Shown: positions 42,012 through 50,796 of the stretch, piece after piece
Layout: every line of letters starts with the position of its first letter
Position numbering within the stretch: the stretch's first letter is position 1
Origin: JALZKA01 sp033856515
Lineage (GTDB): Bacteria; Actinomycetota; Thermoleophilia; Solirubrobacterales; 70-9
Assembly (NCBI GenBank): GCA_033856515.1
Contig: JAWVEY010000004.1
Coordinates: 1 to 64,000 of the forward strand
Direction: 5' to 3'
Length of the DNA: 64,000 nucleotides
The notes under the pieces: generated by a model
Database searches by the model: none
What the model saw: the letters and a program-made list of their open reading frames with translations, nothing else
What the model was told of the DNA's origin: nothing
Position numbers and translations under genes: made by a program

Positions 42012-44822
42012 GTGACGACCGCCGCCCCCGACCGAGCGCCAGACTGGGTCGCCCAGGGCACGCCGGAGCCGCTGCGCACCGATCTTGCGCGGCTCGTTGG
42101 AGAAAGCTCAGTTCTCGGCCGCGCCACCGATCTCGTCCGCTACGCGTCCGACGCCAGCCCGTACCGCCTGATCCCGCAGGTCGTCGTCCAGCCGCGCGAT
42201 GCGGCGGGCGTGGCCCGCGTGATCGCCTACGGCCGCGAGCACGGCATCCCGGTCACATTCCGGGCCGGCGGCACCAGCCTGAACGGCCAGGGCCAGGGCG
42301 CCGGCATCCTCGTCGACGTCCGCCGCCACTGGCGCGGGGTCGAGATCCTGGACGACGACGCGTCCCGCGTGAGGGTGCGGCCCGGGACGGTGCTCGGCCA
42401 TGCCAACCGCGTGCTGAGCCGCCATCAGCGAAAGCTGGGTCCCGATCCGGCCTCGACCGACATTGCGACCGTGGGCGGGGTCGTCGCAAACAACTCGGGC
42501 GGGATGCGCTGCGGAACGCGGTTCGACTCGTATCAGACGGTCAGCGACATGACCTTCATGACGGCCAACGGGACCCTGATCGACACCTCCGAGCCCGACG
42601 CAGCCGTCCGCTTCGAGGCCGAAGAGCCCGAGCTCGCAGCGGGCCTCGCCGAGCTCCGTGACGAGATCCGCGCGGACGAGAAGCTCATGAAGAGGATCCG
42701 CCACAAGTTCGAGATCAAGAACACGACGGGCTACCGCCTGTGCGCGTTCCTCGACGCGGACGAGCCCGTCGAGATATTCCGGCGCCTGATCGTCGGCTCG
42801 GAGGGGACGCTCGCGCTGATCTGCGACGCGACCTTTGAGACGCTGCCGCTGCCCGCGCACACGACTACCGCGTGGCTCCATTTCGCCGGCATCCCTGAGG
42901 CCTGCACGCCGGTGCCCGACCTGGTGGCGCTCGGTGCCAGCGCGGTTGAGCTGATGGTGGCGCCGGCGTTGATGGTCGCGGCGATGAACATCCCGGGCGC
43001 GCCGCAGGACTGGCTCGAGCTTCCCCCAGAGTCGGCGGTGCTCCTGGTCGAGTTCGGCTCGGACGACTCAAAGGCGCTCGGCGAATCCGAGAAGGCGGCG
43101 ATCAAGGCGGTGGGCGAGGACAACCTGATTCGCCCGGCTGACTTCACACACGAGCACGAAAGGATCGAGGTGAGTTGGCGAGTCCGCGAGGGGCTCCACG
43201 GCCTGGTCGGGCGCCTGCGCATCCCCGGCACCGCGCTGATTGTCGAAGACGTGTGTGTGCCACCGGCGGAGATCGCCGAAGCGGCGAAAGACATTCAGGC
43301 GCTTCTGGGCGAGCACGGCTTCCTGACCGGCGTCGCCGGGCACACGTCTGCCGGGAACCTCCACTTCATGCTCACGCCCGACTTCGCGAAGCAGGAGGAC
43401 CTCGAGCGCTACGAGTCCTTCATGGAGGGCCTGGTCGCGCTCGTCTGCGACAAGTACGACGGCTCGCTCAAGGCCGAGCACGGGACCGGCGTGAACATGG
43501 CGCCCTACGTCGCGCGCGAATGGGGCGAGCAGGCGACGGCGCTGATGTGGCGCGTCAAGCGCCTTGCCGACCCGGACGGCGTCCTCGGTCCCGGAGTCGT
43601 GATGAACGACGACCCCGCCGTCCACCTTCAGAACCTGAAGACGACCCCCGAGGTAGAGGAGGTCGTGAACACGTGCGTCGAGTGCGGCTTTTGCGAGCCC
43701 GCGTGCCCCAGTCAGGACCTGACCACGACCCCGCGCCAGCGGATCGTGTTGAGGCGCGAGATGGCGCGGCAGGCCGAGGGCTCGCCGGTCGCCAAGGCGC
43801 TCGCCGAGGAGTTCGAGTACGACGGCCTCGAGACGTGCGCGGCCGACGGATCGTGCGTCCTCGCGTGTCCGCTCTCGATCGACACCGGCAAGCTGGTCAA
43901 GGAGCTCCGCGCCAAGGAGCACTCGGCCCGGGAGGAGAAGCTGGCACTGCGCGCCGCGAAGAGCTGGAGCAAGGTCGAGCGATCCTCGCGCGCGGGACTG
44001 CGCATCGGCCCGATCGCCGAGCGCCTCGGCGGGGGCGCACTGCCAAAGGCCGCGAAGTCGCTTCCCGGCTCGACCAAGCGCGAGGGCGCGGCGGCCGTCT
44101 ACTTCCCCTCCTGCACCAACCGCATCATGGGCGCCTCGAAGAAGGCGCGCCCTGGCCCGAGCCTCGCCGAAGCGACGGTTGCGGTGTCCCAGCGCGCTGG
44201 CATGCCGGTTTGGATCCCGCCCGACGTCAGTGGCAGCTGCTGCGGCGTCCCGTGGTCGTCCAAGGGCCACCGCGAGGGTCACGAGTGGATGGCCCGCCAG
44301 ACGTTCGAGAAGCTCTGGGCCTGGTCAGGCGAGGGCGAGCTTCCGGTCGTGAGCGACGCGTCTTCATGCACGCTCGGCCTCACCGCCGAGACGCTCGCCG
44401 TCCTCCCCGAGGACGTCCAGGAGCGGCACGCGAAACTCGAGATCCTGGACTCGGTGGAGTGGGTCGAGCGCCTCGTTCCCAACCTGGCGATCGAGAGAAA
44501 GCTTGGCCGTGTCGCGATCCACCCGACGTGCTCGACCCGGCATCTCGGCCTGGCCACTCGGCTCTCGGCCGTCGCGGCCACGATGGCCGACGAGGTAACC
44601 GTTCCGACAACCGCACGGTGCTGCGGCTTCGCGGGAGACCGCGGAGTGCTCCACCCCGAGCTGACGGCGTCCGCCACCGCTCCGCAGGCCGCCGAGCTGG
44701 CGGAGCGCGGCCCGTTCGACGCGTATCTCTCGACGAACCGCACGTGCGAGATCGGCATGGAGCGCGCCACCGGTGAGCCCTACGGCTCGATCATCCTCGC
44801 GCTCGAAGAGCTGACGCGCTAG
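42012..44822 (+). CDS. FAD/Fe-S D-2-hydroxyacid (D-lactate-type) dehydrogenase
   Basis: The 936-residue fused dehydrogenase starts with a PCMH-type FAD domain (PVTFRAGGTSLNGQGQGAGI; ATVGGVVANNSGG) and an FAD-oxidase C-terminal domain with VAGHTSAGNLHFML and KAEHGTGVNMAPYV. A ferredoxin-like domain follows with CVECGFCEPACP and CAADGSCVLACP, and then two CCG Cys-rich domains (GSCCGVPW; RCCGFAGDRG). The layout matches D-lactate dehydrogenases of the Dld-II type that pass electrons to quinones. Beside an mdlC-like gene, D-mandelate or another D-2-hydroxyacid is a plausible substrate. I start at GTG 42012, with AGGGAC nine bases upstream. The TAG stop shares CTAG with the stop of the convergent TetR gene. 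Confidence 0.9.
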   Translation: MTTAAPDRAPDWVAQGTPEPLRTDLARLVGESSVLGRATDLVRYASDASPYRLIPQVVVQPRDAAGVARVIAYGREHGIPVTFRAGGTSLNGQGQGAGILVDVRRHWRGVEILDDDASRVRVRPGTVLGHANRVLSRHQRKLGPDPASTDIATVGGVVANNSGGMRCGTRFDSYQTVSDMTFMTANGTLIDTSEPDAAVRFEAEEPELAAGLAELRDEIRADEKLMKRIRHKFEIKNTTGYRLCAFLDADEPVEIFRRLIVGSEGTLALICDATFETLPLPAHTTTAWLHFAGIPEACTPVPDLVALGASAVELMVAPALMVAAMNIPGAPQDWLELPPESAVLLVEFGSDDSKALGESEKAAIKAVGEDNLIRPADFTHEHERIEVSWRVREGLHGLVGRLRIPGTALIVEDVCVPPAEIAEAAKDIQALLGEHGFLTGVAGHTSAGNLHFMLTPDFAKQEDLERYESFMEGLVALVCDKYDGSLKAEHGTGVNMAPYVAREWGEQATALMWRVKRLADPDGVLGPGVVMNDDPAVHLQNLKTTPEVEEVVNTCVECGFCEPACPSQDLTTTPRQRIVLRREMARQAEGSPVAKALAEEFEYDGLETCAADGSCVLACPLSIDTGKLVKELRAKEHSAREEKLALRAAKSWSKVERSSRAGLRIGPIAERLGGGALPKAAKSLPGSTKREGAAAVYFPSCTNRIMGASKKARPGPSLAEATVAVSQRAGMPVWIPPDVSGSCCGVPWSSKGHREGHEWMARQTFEKLWAWSGEGELPVVSDASSCTLGLTAETLAVLPEDVQERHAKLEILDSVEWVERLVPNLAIERKLGRVAIHPTCSTRHLGLATRLSAVAATMADEVTVPTTARCCGFAGDRGVLHPELTASATAPQAAELAERGPFDAYLSTNRTCEIGMERATGEPYGSIILALEELTR

Positions 44823-45427
44823 CGCGGGGGCATCTCGGCCGCGCCCGGCGCCCTGAGGCCGTCGATCACGATCGCCATGAAGCGGCGCCAGGTGGTGGGG
44901 GAGACGAATGGGCCGGGGTTTCCCGGGGTGGAGGTGCCGAGCCCGCACATGAGCATCGGCACGTCCTCGGCCTCAGCGTCCTTCCGAATTGCTCCGGCTT
45001 CCTGTGCGCGCGTCATCAGCTCGCGAACGAGCTCGAGCAGCCCGACCTTTTGGGCTCCCGCCTGCATCGCCTCGGGACGGTCGCGCATGATCTCCGATAG
45101 CGATCGGTCCGTGACCTGTAGCTCCGCCCCGCGATAGAGGTATCGCTCAAAGGCCCCGCCTGGATCCGGCTCCTCGAGCGCTTCGCGGCAGAACTGCGCC
45201 AGACGCTCGAAGCGGTGCTCGGCCAATGCGTAGATCAGATCTTCCTTGGTCGGAAAGTGGCGGTAGACGGTCCCGACGCCGACCCCGGCCTCGCGGGCGA
45301 TGTCGTCCATCTGGGCGTCGAGCCCGTCCTTGGCCATCAGCTTCCGCGCAGCCTCGATGACGAGCTCGCGGTTTCGCCGCGCGTCTGCGCGCTGAGTGCG
45401 GGGGAGAGTGTCAGCGCTCGGTGTCAT
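44819..45427 (-). CDS. TetR-family repressor of the adjacent efflux gene
   Basis: The 202-residue protein has a helix-turn-helix with LVIEAARKLMAKDGLDAQMDDIAREAGVGVGTVYRHFPTKEDLIYAL, followed by a TetR_C effector domain (ELMTRAQEAGAIRKDAEAEDVPMLM). The start is the ATG at 45425-45427; upstream in-frame codons run through the operators and are unlikely to be translated. It is divergent from an MFS drug-efflux gene, with two identical-type operators between them, the standard layout of a TetR/efflux pair. Ligands are probably the exported compounds. Confidence 0.9.
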   Translation of the reverse strand: MTPSADTLPRTQRADARRNRELVIEAARKLMAKDGLDAQMDDIAREAGVGVGTVYRHFPTKEDLIYALAEHRFERLAQFCREALEEPDPGGAFERYLYRGAELQVTDRSLSEIMRDRPEAMQAGAQKVGLLELVRELMTRAQEAGAIRKDAEAEDVPMLMCGLGTSTPGNPGPFVSPTTWRRFMAIVIDGLRAPGAAEMPPR

Positions 45428-45448
45428 AGATGGATCAGGGGCTACAAA

Positions 45449-45499
45449 CGGAACCCAGGTTCCGCTATGGTAACTTTCGGAACCGGAACTCCAGTTCCG
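45449..45499. promoter_or_regulatory. Twin TetR operators between repressor and MFS gene
   Basis: Two 16-bp dyads share the same arms: CGGAAC-CCAG-GTTCCG (45449-45464) and CGGAAC-TCCA-GTTCCG (45484-45499). Their centres are 35 bp apart. A third CGGAAC half-site lies at 45478-45483. TTATAC just after the second dyad (about 45501-45506) could be the -10 of the MFS promoter, and TACCAT on the minus strand between the dyads could be that of the TetR gene, so each dyad would cover one promoter. Confidence 0.75.
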
Positions 45500-45539
45500 A
45501 TTATACGCAGATGTTCGAACGAAACCAAAGGAGCAAGGC

Positions 45540-46997
45540 ATGACGGACGAGCGCGAGTATCTGGACAAGAGGTGGACAGCGCTGGCGCTCCTGTGCATGG
45601 CCCAGTTCGTCGTCGTTCTCGATGCCTCGATCGTGAACGTGGCGCTCCCCACGATCGGCAGGGACCTCCAGTTCGACCAGGACAGCCTCTCCTGGGTCGT
45701 CAACTCTTACGTCCTCACCTTCGGCGGCTTCCTGCTCCTCGGTGGCCGGCTCGCCGACCTGCTCGGTCGCCGGAAGATCTTCATTGCCGGCCTCCTCCTC
45801 TTCGCCGCCGCCTCTTTGGCCGGCGGCTTCGCCGAGTCCGAGGGCGTGCTGATCGCCGCCCGAGCGGTCCAGGGCCTGGGCGCCGCGCTGCTCTCGCCGG
45901 CCGCGCTCTCCATCGTGACCACGACCTTCAAGGATGGATCCGAGCGGAACAAGGCGCTCGGCATCTGGGGCGCCGTCGCGGGATCCGGTGGCGCTGCCGG
46001 CGTGCTCCTCGGCGGCGTCCTCACCGAGTACGTCGGGTGGGAGTGGGTGCTCTGGGTCAATGTCCCGATCGGAATCGGCGCTGCGATGCTCGCCCCGCGC
46101 CTGATCCTCGAGAGCCACTCCGACGCGGAGAACCGCACCTTCGACATCCCCGGCGCGGTCACAGTGACCGCTGGCCTTTCGCTCCTCGTGTACGCATTGG
46201 TCGACGCGCCCGATGTCGGCTGGGGCTCGTCGCAGACGCTGGTGCTGATCGCCGGCTCGCTTGCGCTACTGGGGGCGTTTGTTGCGATCGAGCTCCGATC
46301 GCCTGCGCCCCTGGTTCCGTTCAGCATCTTCCGCCTGCGGACGCTCACCGGGGCGAACGTGGTCGGGATTCTGACCGGAGCGTCACTCTTCAGCATGTTC
46401 TTCTTCATCTCGCTCTACATGCAGAATGTGTTGGGTTACAGCGCCATCAAGGCGGGCCTCTCGTACCTGCCGCTTGCCGTCTCGATCATCCTCGCGGCCG
46501 GGATCGCCTCACAACTCGTAACGAAGATCGGCTTCAAGCCGGTGATGACGGCGGGCATGGTGTTCATCGCCGTTGGGCTTGCTTGGTTCAGCCAGATCTC
46601 GGTCGATGGCAGCTACGCGGGCGACGTCCTCTTCCCGTCGCTGCTGGCCGCGGTCGGTCTCGGCTTCTCGTTCGTGCCGGTGACCATCGCGGCAATGAGC
46701 AACGTCAAGGACCGCGAGGCTGGTCTCGCGTCCGGGCTCATCAACACCTCACAGCAGGTCGGCGGCGCCCTGGGCCTTGCGATCCTCTCGTCGGTCGCGT
46801 TCTCCTCGATTGGAGCCGCTACCGACCCGGCGACCCTGACCGAGGGCTACGCGGACGCGTTCATGGTCGGAGCGGGGATCGCGATTCTGGGCGTGATCGC
46901 GTCGCTCACGCTGATCCGCGGCAGCGACTCGAAGGCGCACACGGAGATCGGCGCGGGAGACGCGCCGGTCGCGGCGCCCGCAGGCGAGGCTGCGTAG
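45540..46997 (+). CDS. MFS drug-efflux transporter (DHA2/EmrB-QacA, 14 TMS)
   Basis: The 485-residue membrane protein has about 14 hydrophobic helices. Motif D1/C region is DASIVNVALPTIGRDL in helix 1, motif A is GGRLADLLGRRKIF, motif B RAVQGLGAALLSPAAL, and motif C GSGGAAGVLLGG. These define proton-driven multidrug antiporters of the DHA2 group. A ribosome-binding site AAAGGAG lies nine bases before the ATG. The divergent TetR and twin operators indicate induction by a substrate. The C-terminal tail is short and Ala/Gly-rich. Confidence 0.93.
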   Translation: MTDEREYLDKRWTALALLCMAQFVVVLDASIVNVALPTIGRDLQFDQDSLSWVVNSYVLTFGGFLLLGGRLADLLGRRKIFIAGLLLFAAASLAGGFAESEGVLIAARAVQGLGAALLSPAALSIVTTTFKDGSERNKALGIWGAVAGSGGAAGVLLGGVLTEYVGWEWVLWVNVPIGIGAAMLAPRLILESHSDAENRTFDIPGAVTVTAGLSLLVYALVDAPDVGWGSSQTLVLIAGSLALLGAFVAIELRSPAPLVPFSIFRLRTLTGANVVGILTGASLFSMFFFISLYMQNVLGYSAIKAGLSYLPLAVSIILAAGIASQLVTKIGFKPVMTAGMVFIAVGLAWFSQISVDGSYAGDVLFPSLLAAVGLGFSFVPVTIAAMSNVKDREAGLASGLINTSQQVGGALGLAILSSVAFSSIGAATDPATLTEGYADAFMVGAGIAILGVIASLTLIRGSDSKAHTEIGAGDAPVAAPAGEAA

Positions 46998-47021
46998 GGC
47001 GTTTGGATAGCCTGCGGCCTC

Positions 47022-48233
47022 TTGCCCAAGGCCGCGACCAAGAAGACCAAGGTCCCGCTTCCGTCCGAGGAGACGCTGCGCGAGGTCGTCTTCACGCTGG
47101 CGGCGATGGATCGGCCGCCGTGCTCGCCGGGCGAGCGCGAAGCGGCGGAATGGCTTGCCGAGCGGTTCCGCAGCGCCGGGCTTGAGGACGTCGTTCTCGA
47201 GGACGAGCCGAGCTGGGGAACATTCCCGCCCACGGTCACGACGCTCGGCGCCCTCGGCGCATTGAGCGCTCTCCTGACGCTCAGGGGCCACCCCTTCCTG
47301 GGCGCGGTGGGCTCGGCTAAGGCTGGACTTGGCTTGTTCGACGAGGTTCTAAACGGACCGCGGATCTTCCGTCGCGCGATGCGAAGCGAGAAGACGACCG
47401 TGAACGTGCTGGCCAAGGCGGGAAACCCGGACGCCGCGCACACCCTCGTCGTGCTCGCCCACCACGACGCGGCGCAGACCGGCTTTCTGTTCGACCAGAC
47501 AGCGATCCGCACATTCCACGAGACCTTCCCGACCGTCATCCCGAAGATCAAGACCCAGCCGCCGCAGTGGTGGGGCGCTTTTGCCGGGCCGATCGTGGGC
47601 CTCATCGGGGCTCTCACCGGGCGGCGAGGCCTTGCCAAGGCTGCACTGGTCCTCAACGCGGGAACCGTTGTCGCCGTCGGCGACATGTGGCGCTCGGAGA
47701 CCGTGCCCGGCGCCAACGACAACCTGACGGCCTGCGCCGTCTTGGTCGCACTGACCGAGATGCTCCGCGAGAGCCCCCGGGACATCAATGTCTGGCTCGT
47801 CTCGGCCGGTGCCGAGGAGACGCTTCAGGACGGCATCCGCGGCTTCATGGACACGCATGCCCCCGAGCTGGATCCGAAGGCCACATCGTTCCTGTGCGTG
47901 GACACGGTCGGATCGCCGCGGTTGATGATGCTGGAGGGAGAAGGGCCCGGGTTGATGGAGGACTACGACCCCGAGCTTCGAGAGACCGTCGTCCGCGTCG
48001 CCCAGCGCGACGGCCTGGCGCTGGAGCGAGGCTTCCGCGCCCGCGCTTCGACCGACGCGATCATCCCTCAACGCCACGGCTACAAGATCGCCAACCTCTC
48101 CTCGGTCAACGACTACCACAACCTCGAGAATTACCACCTGCCGACCGACACGGCCGAGAACGTGAACTACGAGACCGTCGCCGAGGCGGCGAAGGTCGCC
48201 TACGCGCTGGCCTCGGAGCTGGCCGCGGGCTGA
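47022..48233 (+). CDS. M28-family zinc aminopeptidase-like protein
   Basis: The 403-residue peptidase has metal-binding motifs AHHDAAQTG (His, Asp pair), GANDNLTACAVL (bridging Asp), SAGAEETLQDG (catalytic Glu pair), FLCVDTVG, and NYHLPTDTAENV (final His). These match the M28 order. A hydrophobic stretch at about residues 176-215 (WWGAFAGPIVGLIGAL, KAALVLNAGTVVAVG) is inserted between the first and second motifs and may be membrane-associated. There is no signal peptide. The TTG start at 47022 is chosen because no ATG/GTG precedes the conserved region; it lies 24 bases after the MFS stop. Its 3' end overlaps the convergent M14 gene by 34 bp. Confidence 0.82.
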   Translation: MPKAATKKTKVPLPSEETLREVVFTLAAMDRPPCSPGEREAAEWLAERFRSAGLEDVVLEDEPSWGTFPPTVTTLGALGALSALLTLRGHPFLGAVGSAKAGLGLFDEVLNGPRIFRRAMRSEKTTVNVLAKAGNPDAAHTLVVLAHHDAAQTGFLFDQTAIRTFHETFPTVIPKIKTQPPQWWGAFAGPIVGLIGALTGRRGLAKAALVLNAGTVVAVGDMWRSETVPGANDNLTACAVLVALTEMLRESPRDINVWLVSAGAEETLQDGIRGFMDTHAPELDPKATSFLCVDTVGSPRLMMLEGEGPGLMEDYDPELRETVVRVAQRDGLALERGFRARASTDAIIPQRHGYKIANLSSVNDYHNLENYHLPTDTAENVNYETVAEAAKVAYALASELAAG

Positions 48234-50515
48234 ATACCTCGGCAACTGTTGGCCTCGCTGCCTTCCGCGTCCGGGCAGCTGTCCTTGCCTGGTCCGCCAC
48301 GCAGGACGTCCTTGCCCTTGCCGCCCCACAGCACGTCAGCGCCGGCGCCCCCGCAGACGATGTCCTTGCCCGCGTCCGCGAGGACCACGTCGTTGCCCTT
48401 GAGGGCCGCGATCACGTCTACGCCCGGCGTGCCAATCAGCTTCGAGGCACCGCGATCGTTGCCCTTGGAGCCGATGAGGGTCGCGACCGTGCCCCGGCAC
48501 TTGACCGGGTTGGGCCCTCCGCCCGCCTCACACGCCGCGCCCCAGTCCACCATCGCCTTGTCGCCCCGAGCGACGAACACCTGCTGTGAGATCGGGTCCT
48601 CGCTCGGCAGCTCACAGCTCATCGTCCACGTCTCGCCTTGGTGGAACGGGCGCCCTGAGGGCATCACGTCCCATTGATAGTCCCCGCCGTCGGGGACCTC
48701 GAGCGTCGAGTCGAGGACGTCGTCGATGTGGGCGTTTGCACCCTGGTTGGGGTGGAGGGGTGTCTCGAATTCCTTGTGGAGGCGAAGCGTCGCGGTCTCG
48801 GGCGCGGAGCCCTCGATCACAGAATGTTCGTCCCGGTCGGCGGCCACCTTCCCCGCTGCCAGGTAGGCCTCACGCACTCCCTCTCCGGCGTGCTGAGCAT
48901 TGCCGATGTATTCCTCGATCACGGAGTCCTGGTAGTTGGCGTGGAAGTTGAGCCCTCTGGCCTCGGGCGTATAGCCGTATGAGCCCTGGGACAGGTAGTT
49001 CCAGTCCTCTGTCGCGCCCGTGATGTCACCGAGCGTCTCGTAGCTCCGTTCCGAGGTCCAGCCCGTTGCGTCTCCCATGGCGTCGCCGAGGTCCTTCATC
49101 GCGGCCTCGTCGGGCGTGGTCGCGCCGATCGAGTCCTGGGGAAGGAAGGGGGCGTCGAAGCCGGGCTGGCGGAGCCACTTGCCGTCGTCGGTGAACGTGT
49201 GGTTCGTAATGAAGACGGTGGGGTGGATGCCGGACGAGAACTCGCGCACGGCCTGGGATTCGGGCTCCGAGTAAGGGGAGGGGCCGCGGAAGCTCTGCGA
49301 GGTCGCGTCCGAGGAGGAGCCGGGGCCTCCCCAGTAGGCGCCGTAGTTGCGGTTGAGGTCAACTCCCGAGGTGCGCGCCGTGCAAGGAAGGGCCCCGTCG
49401 GCGGGTGAGACGGGGCGGCAGTTCTTGCGGCGATAGGCGCCGCTTCCGGCCAGCGAATCGAGAAGGGTGGCGTTCTGGTTGTCGTCGTTGGGCGAGGGGC
49501 CGAAGCTCCGCGAGGCGACGAATCCATCCACGTTCACCACCGGGATCACGATGACGCGTACGTCTTCGAGGAGCGCCGTAATCCGCGAGTCGGTGCCGTA
49601 GTTCTCGACGAGGTCGATGGCGAACTCCATCGGCAACTCGGCCGATGGCCATTCGCGCGCGTGATGGGCCCCCAGCTGCACATAGACCGGGCGGCCGTCG
49701 TCGGTGGCGTCCACGTCGGCGGCGATCTCGATTCCCTGGATGGGCCGGTTCTCGAGCGAATTACCGATCGTCACCTCCCGTGCGATCTCGGGATGAGCGG
49801 CTGCGAGGGCGTCGAGCTCGTCCGTGTAGTCGGTGTACTCCCGATACTCGGTCCGCCCGCTGGGCAGTTCCGAGCTCGTTCCCCGCGCCGCGACCCGAGC
49901 CTCGGTGCGCCGATCCGCCGCATCGGCGGCGGCAAGGTCGGGCACCAGAGTCTCGACGCCGAATCCCCGCTGCAGAAGCCTCAGGCGCTCATCGCGCGAA
50001 TAGAGGACGACGGTCGCCGAATCAGGGCTGATCTGGTGCGTGACGTCGATGCCCATGCGCATGAGCTCGGCGACGTCATCCGGGCCGGCGATCGGCACTC
50101 GAGCGAGGGAGACCGGCTCGGCCGGCACCGGCCGGAACGGGGCGAAGGAGGTGTCGAGGCGAACCGCCCTGGATCCGCCGTCAGTGCGGCAGGCCTGAAG
50201 GACGAAGCGCTGCCCGCGCTCGGCGTAGAGGTCGATCCGCTCATTCGAGCCGATCGCGGTCGAAGCGCCGACCGGCTCGCCGCGGCGAAACGCTGCGAAC
50301 TCCCAGTCGCCTTTCGGCCCGCCATGGAGCCGTGCGGTTACGAATCCCTGACCCGGCGACGTAAATGGAGCGCGGTCGGTTCCCTCATCCGCCAGGCCGG
50401 AGTCGCAGTCCCGCTCGACTGTGTGGGCGCTGCTTAGCGTCTCGGCGCCGGCAACATCCGGCGTCGCAAGAAGTGCCACACCAAGGCAAATGAATCCCGC
50501 CGTTGTCCTTCTCAT
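48200..50515 (-). CDS. Secreted M14 zinc carboxypeptidase with C-terminal RTX-like repeats
   Basis: The 771-residue protein has a signal peptide at residues 1-24. The M14 domain starts near residue 225 (YTDYTDELDALAAAHPEIA). Zinc ligands are His and Glu in LGAHHAREW and His in ITNHTF; substrate-binding VDLNRNY and catalytic Glu in GATEDWNY are present. A beta domain follows at about 560-670. The last 80 residues contain GGxGxDxLxGGxGxD-like nonapeptides (GGAGADVLWGGKGKDVLRGG), which bind calcium and fold outside the cell. It probably degrades extracellular peptides or peptidoglycan-linked peptides. It ends by overlapping the M28 gene. Confidence 0.9.
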   Translation of the reverse strand: MRRTTAGFICLGVALLATPDVAGAETLSSAHTVERDCDSGLADEGTDRAPFTSPGQGFVTARLHGGPKGDWEFAAFRRGEPVGASTAIGSNERIDLYAERGQRFVLQACRTDGGSRAVRLDTSFAPFRPVPAEPVSLARVPIAGPDDVAELMRMGIDVTHQISPDSATVVLYSRDERLRLLQRGFGVETLVPDLAAADAADRRTEARVAARGTSSELPSGRTEYREYTDYTDELDALAAAHPEIAREVTIGNSLENRPIQGIEIAADVDATDDGRPVYVQLGAHHAREWPSAELPMEFAIDLVENYGTDSRITALLEDVRVIVIPVVNVDGFVASRSFGPSPNDDNQNATLLDSLAGSGAYRRKNCRPVSPADGALPCTARTSGVDLNRNYGAYWGGPGSSSDATSQSFRGPSPYSEPESQAVREFSSGIHPTVFITNHTFTDDGKWLRQPGFDAPFLPQDSIGATTPDEAAMKDLGDAMGDATGWTSERSYETLGDITGATEDWNYLSQGSYGYTPEARGLNFHANYQDSVIEEYIGNAQHAGEGVREAYLAAGKVAADRDEHSVIEGSAPETATLRLHKEFETPLHPNQGANAHIDDVLDSTLEVPDGGDYQWDVMPSGRPFHQGETWTMSCELPSEDPISQQVFVARGDKAMVDWGAACEAGGGPNPVKCRGTVATLIGSKGNDRGASKLIGTPGVDVIAALKGNDVVLADAGKDIVCGGAGADVLWGGKGKDVLRGGPGKDSCPDAEGSEANSCRGIQPAASSEASA

Positions 50516-50533
50516 CCCTACATAAGAGGTTAG

Positions 50534-50698
50534 ACGTCATTCGGCTTCAAGGGGGCCACGGTGACCGACTTCGCCGGGAACAACGACTCGGTCCAAGGCC
50601 TCGCGATCGGCGAGGACGACGTGATCGTCGCCGCCGGCATCGGCGACGGCGACTTCGGCTTCGCCCGGTATCTGGCGAACGGGTCGCTCGACGACTGA
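50534..50698 (+). pseudogene. Orphan delta-60 repeat unit, remnant of a larger protein
   Basis: Fifty-four codons between a TAG (50531-50533) and a TGA (50696-50698) encode one recognisable delta-60 repeat: FGFKGATVTDFAGNND, VQGLAIGEDDVIVAAG, then FGFARYLANGSLDD. Intact delta-60 proteins carry many tandem copies and a signal peptide. Here there is a single unit and no good start codon; the only one is GTG at about 50561. It looks like the decayed 3' end of a lost secreted beta-propeller-type protein. Confidence 0.65.
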
Positions 50699-50712
50699 TC
50701 TGCGCTCGGTGA

Positions 50713-50767
50713 GCCTGCAAAGGCAGGCGCTGCCATCGGCTTCCGAGGAGTCGAAGCCGATGGCAGC
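50713..50767 (-). terminator. Tandem hairpins downstream of the acyl-CoA dehydrogenase
   Basis: GCTGCCATCGGCTTC (50729-50743), a nine-base loop, and GAAGCCGATGGCAGC (50753-50767) make a perfect 15-bp stem. Next to it GCCTGC-AAAG-GCAGGC (50713-50728) forms a second hairpin. They lie 30 bp beyond the dehydrogenase stop on the minus strand and after the delta-60 remnant on the plus strand. There is no U tract, so termination efficiency is uncertain. Confidence 0.6.
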
Positions 50768-50796
50768 TGGGTGGCGCGATCCGTCGCGCTGAACGC

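Noticed and set aside
45215..47185. Long plus-strand open frame of about 656 codons across the TetR/MFS locus
   Set aside because: It crosses the operator region and reads the MFS gene out of frame; residues are mostly Arg, Gly, Pro and Ala with no motif.
50503..50712. A 69-codon plus-strand open frame beginning MSFSSLHKRL
   Set aside because: Its sequence is Arg/Gly-rich with no similarity. The delta-60 repeat is in another frame of the same DNA, so this frame is a shadow.
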